Part shown: positions 19,407 through 27,733 of the stretch, piece after piece | How the letters are laid out: each line of letters opens with the position of its first letter | Position numbering within the stretch: the stretch's first letter is position 1 | DNA from: Halorarius litoreus | GTDB lineage: Archaea; Halobacteriota; Halobacteria; Halobacteriales; Haloarculaceae | Assembly (NCBI RefSeq): GCF_024362405.1 | Contig: NZ_CP101454.1 | Span: 1,054,001 to 1,118,000, forward strand | Reading direction: 5' to 3' | Length of the DNA: 64,000 nt | Notes under the pieces: model-generated | What the model saw: the letters and a program-made list of their open reading frames with translations, nothing else | What the model was told of the DNA's origin: nothing | Database searches by the model: none | Program-made: the position numbers and the translations under genes

Positions 19407-19933
19407 TCCTCGACGGCATCGTCGAACCCCCACTCCTCGGCCCGACGTTCGGCCTCCGCGCGAGCCTCTTCGCGGATGGCCTCGATGCGCTCCTCGTCCG
19501 CGAGGAACGCCTCGACCGGACCCTGTCCCGAGGCGTCGCGGTCGGCGGGCGCCGCACGGCGCGTCCGGTCGGCGAGCGCCGGTGCTCCTGCTACGCGCTC
19601 GGCGGGCGAGCCGGGGGCGACCCGCAGCTCGTCGACCTCGTGTACCGGGTCGAGGTCCCCCACAGCCGATGCGTACAACTCGACGCGATACGGCCCGGGG
19701 GTGGCGAGCGCGCCGAGCGCCGCCGGGCCGCCGCGGTCGCTCCCGACGTGGTACGCCACCACCGGAACGCCGGCCTCGAAGGTGAGGACGACCCCCTCGC
19801 GCTCGGGGTCGAGCGCGTCGGTGGGCGAGACGACGGCGTAGCCCGTCAGCCGGCGGTCGAGCGCCGCTTCGAGTGGGACCCGTGCGTCGGCGACGACCCG
19901 CGACCGGAGCAGCTCGCCGGTGGGGACGTTCAT
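19403..19933 (-). CDS. Unknown soluble protein coupled to a MinD-like ATPase
   Basis: 176 residues. The first ~110 residues look like an alpha/beta or beta-rich domain (LTGYAVVSPTDALDPEREGVVLTFEAG and a VAYHVGSDRGGP stretch). The last ~60 are strongly charged and probably helical (FLADEERIEAIREEARAEAE). Not recognised. Its start overlaps the 3' end of the MinD-like gene by four bases (ATGA), which suggests the two proteins work together. Its stop overlaps that of the CocE-type gene. Confidence 0.75.
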   Translation of the reverse strand: MNVPTGELLRSRVVADARVPLEAALDRRLTGYAVVSPTDALDPEREGVVLTFEAGVPVVAYHVGSDRGGPAALGALATPGPYRVELYASAVGDLDPVHEVDELRVAPGSPAERVAGAPALADRTRRAAPADRDASGQGPVEAFLADEERIEAIREEARAEAERRAEEWGFDDAVED

Positions 19934-20694
19934 GGCGGGTCCGGGATGACGGCCGACCGGAACCGGTCGGCGACGGCGGCCTCGTCGCCCGCCCGCACGT
20001 CGAGTGCAGCGGCAGCCTCGCGGTAGGCGGCCGCCGCCCGCGAATCGGGGGCGTGGGCGAGCAGCGGTTCGCCGGCGCTCCGCGCACGCCGGACGGCGTC
20101 GCTCTCGGGGACGCGCGCGAGCGTCGGCCCCTCGAAGTAGCGTTCCGCCTGCTCGACCACTCCGTCAGCGTCGTCTCTGACCTTGTTGAACAGCACGCCC
20201 GCGACGCCTGTACCGTACGAGAGGGCGTACTCCTGGACCTTCAGGCCGTCAGAGAGCGCTGGAACGGTGGGTTCGAGCACGACGACGGTGCGGTCGGCGA
20301 GGACGACCGGGAGCACCGCCGACTTCGACGCGAGCGTCGCGGGCGAGTCGAGCAAGAGCACGTCCGTGTCGGCCGCGAGTTCGGCCACGACGTCTCGGAG
20401 ACGGGTCGGGTCGGCCGCCTCGAACGCCGCGAGCGACGTGCCACAGGGGACGACCCGCATCCCGAACCGCTCGTAGGTGGCGTTCTCGACCGCGGCGCCG
20501 CCCTCGATGAGCACGTCGTGGAGCGTCGGGTCTGCCTCCGAGAGGCCAGCGTGAAACAGGAGGTTCGCCATCCCGGTGTCGGCGTCGACGACCGTCACGT
20601 CGTGCTCATCGGCGAGCGCCATCCCCAGCGCGAGCGTGGTGGTGGTCTTGCCGGTGCCGCCCTTCCCCGACGCCACCGCGAACGCCTCGACCAT
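19930..20694 (-). CDS. MinD/ParA-family P-loop ATPase
   Basis: 254 residues. A deviant Walker A motif KGGTGKTT at residues 11-18, DADTGMANLLFHAGL (switch-like segment) and LLLDSPATLASKSAVLP identify the MinD/ParA/Mrp group. The pattern fits MinD better than ParA, but no C-terminal amphipathic membrane helix is obvious. Haloarchaea carry several MinD paralogues, some affecting motility or polar organisation (family knowledge). It begins an operon with the unknown 176-residue protein and has its own promoter. Confidence 0.88.
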   Translation of the reverse strand: MVEAFAVASGKGGTGKTTTTLALGMALADEHDVTVVDADTGMANLLFHAGLSEADPTLHDVLIEGGAAVENATYERFGMRVVPCGTSLAAFEAADPTRLRDVVAELAADTDVLLLDSPATLASKSAVLPVVLADRTVVVLEPTVPALSDGLKVQEYALSYGTGVAGVLFNKVRDDADGVVEQAERYFEGPTLARVPESDAVRRARSAGEPLLAHAPDSRAAAAYREAAAALDVRAGDEAAVADRFRSAVIPDPP

Positions 20695-20717
20695 TTAGTG
20701 CAGGTGGTCGACCGTTC

Positions 20718-20728
20718 GAATATAAACC
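20718..20728 (-). promoter_or_regulatory. TATA-like box of the MinD-like operon
   Basis: On the minus strand this contains GTTTATATTCG, about 28 bases before the ATG at 20694: a leaderless promoter arrangement. Confidence 0.55.
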
Positions 20729-20750
20729 CTCGGATGCCCCACCCGGCAAG

Positions 20751-20763
20751 AGTTGCGGCAACT
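20751..20763. promoter_or_regulatory. 13-bp inverted repeat in a divergent promoter region
   Basis: AGTTGC-G-GCAACT is a perfect inverted repeat with one central base. It lies midway between the MinD-like promoter and the promoter of the 48-residue protein, so a dimeric regulator bound here could affect both. Confidence 0.35.
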
Positions 20764-20782
20764 TTGATGATAGAACATGAAG

Positions 20783-20790
20783 GTTTATGA
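20783..20790 (+). promoter_or_regulatory. TATA-like box of the 48-residue protein gene
   Basis: GTTTATGA centred about 32 bases before the ATG at 20819. A similar but weaker ATGATAG-containing stretch occurs about 20 bases further upstream. Confidence 0.4.
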
Positions 20791-20818
20791 TAGATGCTCT
20801 CTACGGGGTAGATACACG

Positions 20819-20965
20819 ATGACACCCACCGACGAAATCGAACCCATGGTCCCCGAACTGCCCCGGAAGATGATGACGGACGGCGGCGCGCGCCGCGTTC
20901 GACGGAGCCGGAAGACCTACGACACCTCGGAGGACGACGCGCCGCTCGTCCCCGACCTCTCCTAG
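20819..20965 (+). CDS. 48-residue hydrophilic protein
   Basis: Start ATG 20819 is chosen by its TATA-like box; an in-frame ATG at 20777 would add 14 residues that look non-coding. The protein has a basic central stretch (GGARRVRRSRKTYDT) between acidic ends, with the related segments MVPELPRKM and LVPDLS near the two termini. No membrane helix or Cys. Function unknown. It is divergent from the MinD-like operon. Confidence 0.55.
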   Translation: MTPTDEIEPMVPELPRKMMTDGGARRVRRSRKTYDTSEDDAPLVPDLS

Positions 20966-21049
20966 TTCTGGACACCCGATTCCACGCACACGACGCTCAC
21001 GAGCGGTAGCCAACGGGAGTCAGGGATAGGCAGCGATACGTGACGAGAC

Positions 21050-22135
21050 TCAGCGATACGCCGGGAGCCGCGCGGACGTGTCGCTCCCCTCGACGAACGG
21101 GAGCGGCTCGTGGCTCGCATCGACCTCGTCGCCATCGACTCGAACAGAGACGCCGTCGAGGTCGGCGTCGTAGCCCACGAGCGCGAGCGCGAGCGGCTCC
21201 TCTCTGGAGGGCGAATCGACCGCGCGGGTCACGTCACCGACGTGGCTGTCGCCGACGAACACCGCCGCGCCCGCCTCGGGCAGGGCGTCGACGGCCAGCC
21301 CCACCAGCCGCCGCGAGGGCTGGCCCCTGTTTTCGATCTTCGAGACGAGCTCCTGCCCGACGTAACAGCCCTTCTCGAAGTCGAGGGCGTTTCTGAGCCC
21401 GAGGACGTTCGGGACGTTCCCGTCGAGTTCGGTGTCGAACAGCGGCGTCCCCGCTTCGAGCGTGAGGGTGTTCCACGTCCGGTAGCCGAACGGGACGGCG
21501 TTCATCCCTCTCGTCAGGAGCGTTTCGAACACCTCGTCGGCCGCGTCCGCGGTACAGACGACCTCGTACCCCTCCTCGCCACAGAGCGCGTCGTTGGCGA
21601 TGACCGTCACACCGGCATCGCCCATCGAGCCGCGGACGAACCGGAGGTGACCCTCCGGTGAGGCCGCGCCGTTGAGCACGCTCGCGACCTTCTCGGTCGA
21701 GGTGGGGCCGTGGACGCCGAACACGCCGAAGTCGGTCGAGGCCTCTCGAATCTCGACGTCCTGGATGAACGTGTTCTCGCGCCACTCGTCGGCGAGCCAG
21801 CCGGCCTGCGCAGGCGGGGTGAAACAGAGCAGGCGCTCGCCGGCGTTGTAGACGTAGAGGTCCGTGCGGATGGCGCCCTGGGGGTCGAGCAGCAGCGCGT
21901 AGACGCCCCGGCCGTCCTCCTCGGGGACCTGGTTCGAGACGGCGTTGTCGACGAACTCGACGCGGTCGTCGCCCGTGAGTTCCACGACGCCGTAGCCCAT
22001 CTCAATGACGCCGACGCCGTTGCGGACGGCGCGGTGGGTGCGCTCCGGGTTGTGATAGCGGTCGACGACGCGGCGGCCGTCGTACTCGGCGAACGTCGCG
22101 CCGTGTGCCTCGTGCGCGTCGGGGACGACAGTCAT
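21050..22135 (-). CDS. ygfZ: YgfZ/GcvT-family folate-binding protein
   Basis: 361 residues of the aminomethyltransferase fold. The diagnostic YgfZ motif KGCYVGQELVSKIENRG is near residue 255, with its conserved Cys. EVVCTADAADEVFETLL and an FGVFGVHGPTSTEKV segment fit the tetrahydrofolate-binding domain. YgfZ/Iba57 proteins assist maturation of some Fe-S enzymes using folate (family knowledge); true glycine-cleavage T-protein is less likely because of the KGCYVGQE motif and the absence of gcvH or gcvP nearby. Monocistronic. Confidence 0.88.
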   Translation of the reverse strand: MTVVPDAHEAHGATFAEYDGRRVVDRYHNPERTHRAVRNGVGVIEMGYGVVELTGDDRVEFVDNAVSNQVPEEDGRGVYALLLDPQGAIRTDLYVYNAGERLLCFTPPAQAGWLADEWRENTFIQDVEIREASTDFGVFGVHGPTSTEKVASVLNGAASPEGHLRFVRGSMGDAGVTVIANDALCGEEGYEVVCTADAADEVFETLLTRGMNAVPFGYRTWNTLTLEAGTPLFDTELDGNVPNVLGLRNALDFEKGCYVGQELVSKIENRGQPSRRLVGLAVDALPEAGAAVFVGDSHVGDVTRAVDSPSREEPLALALVGYDADLDGVSVRVDGDEVDASHEPLPFVEGSDTSARLPAYR

Positions 22136-22180
22136 TGGGAGCGAAGAGGGACGCCGCGGTGAAAAGTCACTCGTGACGAC

Positions 22181-22474
22181 TCAGAACGGGAGCTTCTCGC
22201 GAATCTTCTCGGCGAGCGACCGCTTCCGGCTCTCCTCGCCCGTGGGGACGACCCGATCGTCCGGGTAGATACGTGTCTGTCCACCCTCCTTCTCGACGGT
22301 GATGAGGCCGGCGGTCTTCAGGTCGCCGAGAGCCGTCTCGAGCCGGTCGATGCTCACGTCGACGCGCGACCGGAGTTCGAACACCGTCATGCCCTCCTCC
22401 TGTCTGTCGACGAGCGCGTCGAGCACCGCGACCTCCGTGCCGTCGCGGCCGCGGTACTCCCGCTTGGCCTGCAT
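22181..22474 (-). CDS. Small winged-helix protein, putative regulator
   Basis: 97 residues from ATG 22474. A likely winged helix spans residues 10-75: EVAVLDALVDRQEEGMTVFELRS, then a recognition-type helix (SIDRLETALGDLKTAGLI) and a wing (VEKEGGQTRIYPDDRVV). The C-terminal tail is basic. It diverges from the PrsW-type protease gene across a 99-base gap. No experimentally known relative is recognised. Confidence 0.72.
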   Translation of the reverse strand: MQAKREYRGRDGTEVAVLDALVDRQEEGMTVFELRSRVDVSIDRLETALGDLKTAGLITVEKEGGQTRIYPDDRVVPTGEESRKRSLAEKIREKLPF

Positions 22475-22573
22475 ACCCGGCAATAGACGGCGATTGCTCT
22501 TAACGGTTCGCGGCTCGGCAGCCCGTTCGCGCGACCGTGGGGGTTTAGGGTGGATGCTTGCGTCGAGGCGACC

Positions 22574-23671
22574 ATGACCAGACGGGACCCTGTCGAGGCA
22601 GAGTCCGACGGGACGCGCGACCTCTACGACGTCTCGACGTGGGAGCCACGGACCGCACTCGACCGCCTCGCGACCCGAGTCTACCGCGGGGTGCTCGTCA
22701 CCGCCCGCTGGCTGTTCATCCTGCTCGGCATCACCATCCTCGTCGTCCAGTTCCTCCTCGGTGGCATCGGGGCGACGTTCGCGAACGACCCGTTCGCCAT
22801 CGGCCTCGTCGCGCTGTCGGTGATTCCCGCCTTCCTGCTCGTGGGCTACATCTACGTCACCGACATCACGAGCCCCGAGCCGCTGGAACTCCTCGTCGGC
22901 ACGTTCGTCCTCGGCGTCGTGTTCGCCGGGTTCGCCGCCATCGTCAACACCCTGCTGTCGTTCGTGCAGATACTCCCCATCATCGGCACGGTGCTGTTCT
23001 TCTATCTCGTGGTGGGGCCCATCGAGGAGACGGTCAAACTGCTCGCCGTCCGGCTCTACCCCTATCGGAGCGACAGCTTCGACGCCGTCATCGACGGGAC
23101 GGTCTACGGTGCCGTGGCGGGGCTCGGGTTCGCCACCATCGAGAACGCGCTGTACATCACCCGGCAGATCGGGGTCACACCCGGCGGAAGCGAGGTCATC
23201 GCGCTCGGGGCGCTCGGCGCGGTCGTCGTGCCCGTCGTCCAGATAAACCTCGGGGGGCTGCTCCAGCAGGCGCTCAACGAGGGTGGCGGCATCACCGCGG
23301 TCCGGGCGCTCGCCGGGCCGGGGCACGTCATCTACTCGGCGTTCGCCGGCTACTATCTCGGGCTCGCGAAGTTCAACCCCGAGAACGCCGGGCCCATCGT
23401 CGCGAAGGGGCTCATCATCGCCGCGTTCATCCACGCCACGTACAACACGCTCGTCGGCGTCGTCCCCGGCATCGTCAGCGTGTTCTTCCCGAACGTCTCG
23501 CTGCTCGTCATCTTCTTCGGCTTCGTCGTGGTGTACGACGGCCTGTTCGGCCTCATCCTCGTGCGAAAGCTCGGCCGCTATCGCGCGATGTACCGGGCCG
23601 TCCACAGCGAGGCAGAGCGGAAGGAGGTCGACCTCGTGCCGGAGCAGACGGAGTTCGACCCCGACCGGTGA
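22574..23671 (+). CDS. PrsW-family intramembrane metalloprotease
   Basis: 365 residues from ATG 22574. About eight hydrophobic helices. PrsW hallmarks: GPIEETVKLLAV (EExxK, Glu151-Glu152 and Lys155), GLGFATIENALYI, GHVIYSAFAGYYLGLA, and a fourth motif with HATYN. In Bacillus PrsW cleaves an anti-sigma factor; archaea lack sigma factors, so the substrate differs. It lies between the divergent winged-helix gene and a helix-turn-helix gene, which hints at membrane-to-regulator signalling (inference). Confidence 0.88.
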   Translation: MTRRDPVEAESDGTRDLYDVSTWEPRTALDRLATRVYRGVLVTARWLFILLGITILVVQFLLGGIGATFANDPFAIGLVALSVIPAFLLVGYIYVTDITSPEPLELLVGTFVLGVVFAGFAAIVNTLLSFVQILPIIGTVLFFYLVVGPIEETVKLLAVRLYPYRSDSFDAVIDGTVYGAVAGLGFATIENALYITRQIGVTPGGSEVIALGALGAVVVPVVQINLGGLLQQALNEGGGITAVRALAGPGHVIYSAFAGYYLGLAKFNPENAGPIVAKGLIIAAFIHATYNTLVGVVPGIVSVFFPNVSLLVIFFGFVVVYDGLFGLILVRKLGRYRAMYRAVHSEAERKEVDLVPEQTEFDPDR

Positions 23672-23771
23672 GCCCGCCCGAATCTGACAGCGGGCGCGAC
23701 TGACCACCGAGGGCAAACGTTTTCACCGATGACAGGTAACGTGGGACCCGATACCAAGGGGCGAGCCACGC

Positions 23772-24473
23772 ATGCTAGACATCACCCTCGACATGGAGCA
23801 GTACGACTGCCCGTTCATCGACACGACCGTCGAGCACGACGTGGCGTTCTCGGCGGTCCACTGGGAGTTCGACGCGCCGAGCCACCAGCTCCAGACCCGG
23901 ATGCTGGTGGAGGGTGACGACCGGGGGGCCCTGGAGAACGGCCTCCACACGCTCGACGCCCACGACAACATGCACGAACTCGACCTCCTCTCGAAACAGG
24001 CGAACGTCGCGCACGTCCGCACCACCATCGAGGAGACGGCGGCGATGGGGACCATTCGCGCCAACGACGGCTACATCACCGGGCCGTTCCACATCGAGGC
24101 CGGCAGCGAACTGTGGCACGTCGGGTTCGACCGCGAGCGCGTCGCCGACGAGACGCTCTGCTCGCTCGACGACGACAACGACTTCTCGGTCGTGGAGCGC
24201 TCTGAGGTGTCGCTCGCCGACCTCTCGGGGTTCGTCCAGAACGTGGGCGCGGCGATGACGCTCGTCGAGGGCTGTCACGACCTCTCGGAGACCGAGCGGA
24301 CGACGCTCGAGACGGCCGTGAACGCGGGCTACTTCGAGTCCCCTCGCGGCGCGACGCTCGGTGACCTCGCCGAGGAGTTCGGCGTCTCGAAGCCGGCGGT
24401 CTCGAAGCGACTCCGGCGAGGACAGGGGAAGCTCGTCGGACGCGCCGTCGACGCGCTCGACGAGATGGACTAG
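23772..24473 (+). CDS. Helix-turn-helix regulator of the bacterio-opsin activator (HTH-10) type
   Basis: 233 residues. The first ~160 form an acidic sensory-type domain without Cys clusters. The C-terminus carries the HTH-10 signature: LSETERTTLETAVNAGYFE, then ATLGDLAEEFGVSKPAVSKR. This arrangement is common in haloarchaeal regulators related to Bat. Ligand unknown. It follows the PrsW gene by about 100 bases in the same direction and could be read from the same transcript. Confidence 0.85.
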   Translation: MLDITLDMEQYDCPFIDTTVEHDVAFSAVHWEFDAPSHQLQTRMLVEGDDRGALENGLHTLDAHDNMHELDLLSKQANVAHVRTTIEETAAMGTIRANDGYITGPFHIEAGSELWHVGFDRERVADETLCSLDDDNDFSVVERSEVSLADLSGFVQNVGAAMTLVEGCHDLSETERTTLETAVNAGYFESPRGATLGDLAEEFGVSKPAVSKRLRRGQGKLVGRAVDALDEMD

Positions 24474-24513
24474 CTCGCTCCACGGGTCGCGGTGGACAGC
24501 CGGACGCAGAGGG

Positions 24514-25428
24514 CTACACGCGCGACTGGAAGGCGTCGACCGCGTCGTACAAGGCCGCTCTACTGTCGCCGTGCATCACGTAGTGGTCGCCGCCGCCGAT
24601 CTCGGCGTACTCCTTTCGGCACGCGAGTTCGTCGAACAGGCCGACGGCATCCTCGCGGACGGAGATGGCGTCCTCGTCGCCTCTGACCACGAGCGTCGGG
24701 CAGTCGATGGCGGCGGCGTCGTAGATGCGCTCGCCCTCGACGGTGGCCTTCGTGTCCGCGAGCGCGCCGGCCTGTGCGATGTACGTCTCCGGGTCTTCTC
24801 CCTGGTTGGACTCGACTTGCGTCTGCCAGATGGCCTCGAACAGCGCGTCGTCGCCGCCCTGGCGCTCGCTGACCGCGTCGTACCGCTGGTAGTAGTAGGC
24901 GTCGAGGTCGGCGTCGACGTTGAGCGCGGTCGTGATGTCGTCGAACGACCACGGTGGGAGGTAGACGGGCGCACACTGGGTGAGCGAGGCGAGGTCGTGG
25001 TCGCCGTGGACGGCGAAGTAGCCGCCGGTCATTGTCCCCCACGAGACGCCGACGAGGTGGACCGTGTCGTATCGAGCGGCGACCGCGTCGTACGCCGCCT
25101 GGATGTCCTCGGCGGCGAGCGGGGCTCGGACGGGTGGGTCGTTCGCCTCGGGTGGCTCGTGTAGTTCGGGCGGGCGCTCGCTGTCACCGTACCCCCGGAT
25201 GTCGACGGCGAACGCGGCGCGGCCCTGTCGGGCGGTCGCGGCGAGCCACGAGTGCGAGTCGTCGGAGTCGCCGTCGCGCACCACGGGCGGCGCGAACAGC
25301 GCCCGCGAGCAGGTGATGGAGCCGTGCACGTAGAGCACGGCCTCAGTCGCGTCGGCCTCGGGGTCGAGTTCCCACAGTCTGAGCTCGGTGCCGTCTGCGC
25401 TCTCGACGGTCGCTGGCGTCGGCTGCAT
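24514..25428 (-). CDS. Alpha/beta hydrolase
   Basis: 304 residues. The nucleophile elbow is VGVSWGTMTGG, preceded by an oxyanion-type strand (AVLYVHGSITCSRA). Likely acid residue in LVVRGDEDAIS and catalytic His in GGGDHYVMHGDS near the end. An insertion of about 70 residues between core strands (FDDITTALNVDADLDAYYYQ) forms a cap. Esterase, lipase and dehalogenase-type activities are all possible. No signal peptide. It faces the HTH-10 gene with a 40-base gap. Confidence 0.85.
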   Translation of the reverse strand: MQPTPATVESADGTELRLWELDPEADATEAVLYVHGSITCSRALFAPPVVRDGDSDDSHSWLAATARQGRAAFAVDIRGYGDSERPPELHEPPEANDPPVRAPLAAEDIQAAYDAVAARYDTVHLVGVSWGTMTGGYFAVHGDHDLASLTQCAPVYLPPWSFDDITTALNVDADLDAYYYQRYDAVSERQGGDDALFEAIWQTQVESNQGEDPETYIAQAGALADTKATVEGERIYDAAAIDCPTLVVRGDEDAISVREDAVGLFDELACRKEYAEIGGGDHYVMHGDSRAALYDAVDAFQSRV

Positions 25429-25520
25429 GGGTGTGAGAACGTGACAGGGGCGCGAGAACCCGGTCGTTCACATGTTAACCTCGGGACCCTTGCCGATTGG
25501 TCGATACGATACTACGTGTC

Positions 25521-26942
25521 ATGGACGCCAGTAGACTCACACGACGGCGGATGCTCACGGTGGCCGGTGCGGCCGGCGTCACCGGACTCGCCGGCTGTAC
25601 GGGAACCGGAGGAGACGGCGGTGACGGCAGCGACGGTGGGGACGGCGGCGACGGCGGGGCCTCACCGACAGAGACGGACGGGACGACGATGAACGGCGGC
25701 GCGTCGGGCTCCGTCAAGATCGGCGTGCTCCAGCCCGTCTCGGGCGACCTCCAGTACTACGGGCAGCAGTCGCTGTGGGGGTTCTATCAGGGGTTCAACT
25801 ACAAGGGGGCGAGCGACTTCACCCCACCCGCAGAGACCGGCACCCACACCGCGACGGTCGGCGACGTCGAGTACGAACTCGTCGTGCGCGACACCCAGCT
25901 CAGCGCCGACACGGCCCAGACGCTCGCGACCGACCTCGTGCAGAACGAGGGCGTCGACATGCTGTTCGGCTGTACGTCCTCGGCGTCGGCCACACGGGTC
26001 GTGAAGACCGTCTCGAAGCAGGCCGGCACGCCGACCATCATCGGGCCGGCGGCGTCGGCGAGCATCACGTCGGCGAGCGAGACGTGCGCCGAGAACGTGT
26101 TCCGCGCCAACGAGAACACGGCGATGGACGCCCGCTCGGGCGGGAAGTACGTCGCGGACAACACCGACATCTCGAAGGTGTACCTGTTCGGCGCCGACTA
26201 CTCGTTCGGCCGCGCGGTCGTCAACAACTACAAGACGGTGCTCGAGGCCAACGGCGTCGAAATCGTCGGCGAGAAGTTCGTGCCCCGCGGCTACAGCGAG
26301 TGGGAGGGCCTGCTCGACAACGCCGAGAGCGCCGGCGCGGAGGGTATCGTCGCCGGCTTCACGGTCGCGACGCTTCCGCAGCTGTTCACGACGATGCTGA
26401 ACGGCGACTACTCGTTCCGCGCCGTCGGCGGGTTCGCCACGCAGATCACGACGGGCATCCTCGGGCAGACGCTCCAGAAGGTGCTCGGCGAACCGCTCAC
26501 GAAGGAGAAACTCCAGAACGCCAAGCTCGGGCCGTTCACCTCGCGGTACCACTGGAACCAGTACGACAACGAGATCAACAGCGCGTTCGTCGACAGCTAC
26601 ACGAACGCCTACGGCATCGTCCCGGACCTGTTCACCTCGGGGACGTTCACCGCGGCGTCGGCCATCGTGCAGGGCGTCGAGGCCTCCGGGTCGACCGAGG
26701 GCGCCGACATCGCCGCCGAGATGCGCGGCATGGTCGTCGCGGACACCCCCAAAGGCCCTGACGGCTACGAGTTCCAGACGTACAACAACCAGGCGCGCTC
26801 GGCGATGACCATCGCGGACGTCGTGCCCAACGAGGAGGAGAACTGGGACGCCGCCATCATGCCGAGCGAGCCGGCGGCGACCGTGCCCGCGAGCGACACC
26901 ACCATCCCGAAGGACAGCTCGGAGATGGGCTGCAACCTCTAA
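25521..26942 (+). CDS. Branched-chain-amino-acid-type ABC substrate-binding lipoprotein
   Basis: 473 residues from ATG 25521. A twin-arginine signal (TRRRMLTVAGAAG) leads to lipobox TGLAGC, then a Gly/Asp-rich linker of about 40 residues. The type I periplasmic-binding fold begins at VKIGVLQPVSGDLQYYGQQS and includes DMLFGCTSSASATRVV and KVYLFGADYSFGRAVV. Related proteins bind branched-chain amino acids, urea or short amides. The stop overlaps the ATPase gene start by one base. First gene of a five-gene importer operon. Confidence 0.9.
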   Translation: MDASRLTRRRMLTVAGAAGVTGLAGCTGTGGDGGDGSDGGDGGDGGASPTETDGTTMNGGASGSVKIGVLQPVSGDLQYYGQQSLWGFYQGFNYKGASDFTPPAETGTHTATVGDVEYELVVRDTQLSADTAQTLATDLVQNEGVDMLFGCTSSASATRVVKTVSKQAGTPTIIGPAASASITSASETCAENVFRANENTAMDARSGGKYVADNTDISKVYLFGADYSFGRAVVNNYKTVLEANGVEIVGEKFVPRGYSEWEGLLDNAESAGAEGIVAGFTVATLPQLFTTMLNGDYSFRAVGGFATQITTGILGQTLQKVLGEPLTKEKLQNAKLGPFTSRYHWNQYDNEINSAFVDSYTNAYGIVPDLFTSGTFTAASAIVQGVEASGSTEGADIAAEMRGMVVADTPKGPDGYEFQTYNNQARSAMTIADVVPNEEENWDAAIMPSEPAATVPASDTTIPKDSSEMGCNL

Positions 26943-27733
26943 TGCTCCAGACGGCGGGCCTGACCAAGCGGTTCGGCGGTCTCACGGCCGTCGACGCGGT
27001 CGACTTCGCGCTCGCCGAGGACGAACTCTGCTCGCTCATCGGCCCGAACGGGGCCGGCAAGACCACGTTCTTCAACCTGCTGACGGGCGCGCTCGCCCCC
27101 ACCGAGGGGGAGGTGCGACTCGACGGCGAGGCCATCACCGACCTCGCGCCACACGAGACCGCCCGCCGGGGGCTCCACCGCTCCTACCAGGTGACGAACG
27201 TGTTCCCGACGAGCAGCGTCCTCGAGAACGTGCGCATCGCCGCGCAGGCCCATGGACAGGACTCGATGAAGCTGTGGCGCAACGTCGGCGCGTTCGACGC
27301 CTACTACGAGGAGGCCCACACCATCCTCGACCGCGTCGGCCTCGACGACCAGACCGAGGTCGTCGCGGAGAACCTCTCGCACGGCGAGAAACGCCAACTG
27401 GAGGTCGCCATCGCGCTCGCTGGCGACCCGGACGTCCTCCTCTTGGACGAGCCGAACGCCGGCGTCTCCTCCGAGAGCGTCGACAGAATCATCGACCTCA
27501 TCGAGGACGTCGCGCGGGACCACGCGGTGCTGCTGGTCGAACACAACATGGACATCGTGATGAACGTCTCCGACCGCATCGTCGTCCTGAATCGCGGGGC
27601 CGTCATCGCCGACGGCACCCCCGACGAGGTGCGCGACGACCCCGCAGTGCAGGAGGCGTATCTCGGCGGCTACGAACCCGGCGACCTCGCGGACGACCGA
27701 GAAGACGAATCGGCCGAGGAGGGGGTCGCATGA
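26942..27733 (+). CDS. livG: ABC transporter ATP-binding protein, LivG type
   Basis: 263 residues. Walker A GPNGAGKTT at about 34-42, ABC signature in NLSHGEKRQLEVAIAL, Walker B VLLLDEPNAGVSSE and the H-loop region LLVEHNMDIVMNVSDRI. The signature LSHGE deviates slightly from LSGGQ, as is usual in this group. It powers the importer at the inner face and pairs with the LivF-type ATPase. The final bases overlap the next start (ATGA). Confidence 0.92.
   Translation: MLQTAGLTKRFGGLTAVDAVDFALAEDELCSLIGPNGAGKTTFFNLLTGALAPTEGEVRLDGEAITDLAPHETARRGLHRSYQVTNVFPTSSVLENVRIAAQAHGQDSMKLWRNVGAFDAYYEEAHTILDRVGLDDQTEVVAENLSHGEKRQLEVAIALAGDPDVLLLDEPNAGVSSESVDRIIDLIEDVARDHAVLLVEHNMDIVMNVSDRIVVLNRGAVIADGTPDEVRDDPAVQEAYLGGYEPGDLADDREDESAEEGVA

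Noticed and set aside
17244-20087. 947-codon minus-strand open frame
   Set aside because: Antisense to the CocE-type gene and out of frame with the MinD-like operon; typical high-GC artefact.
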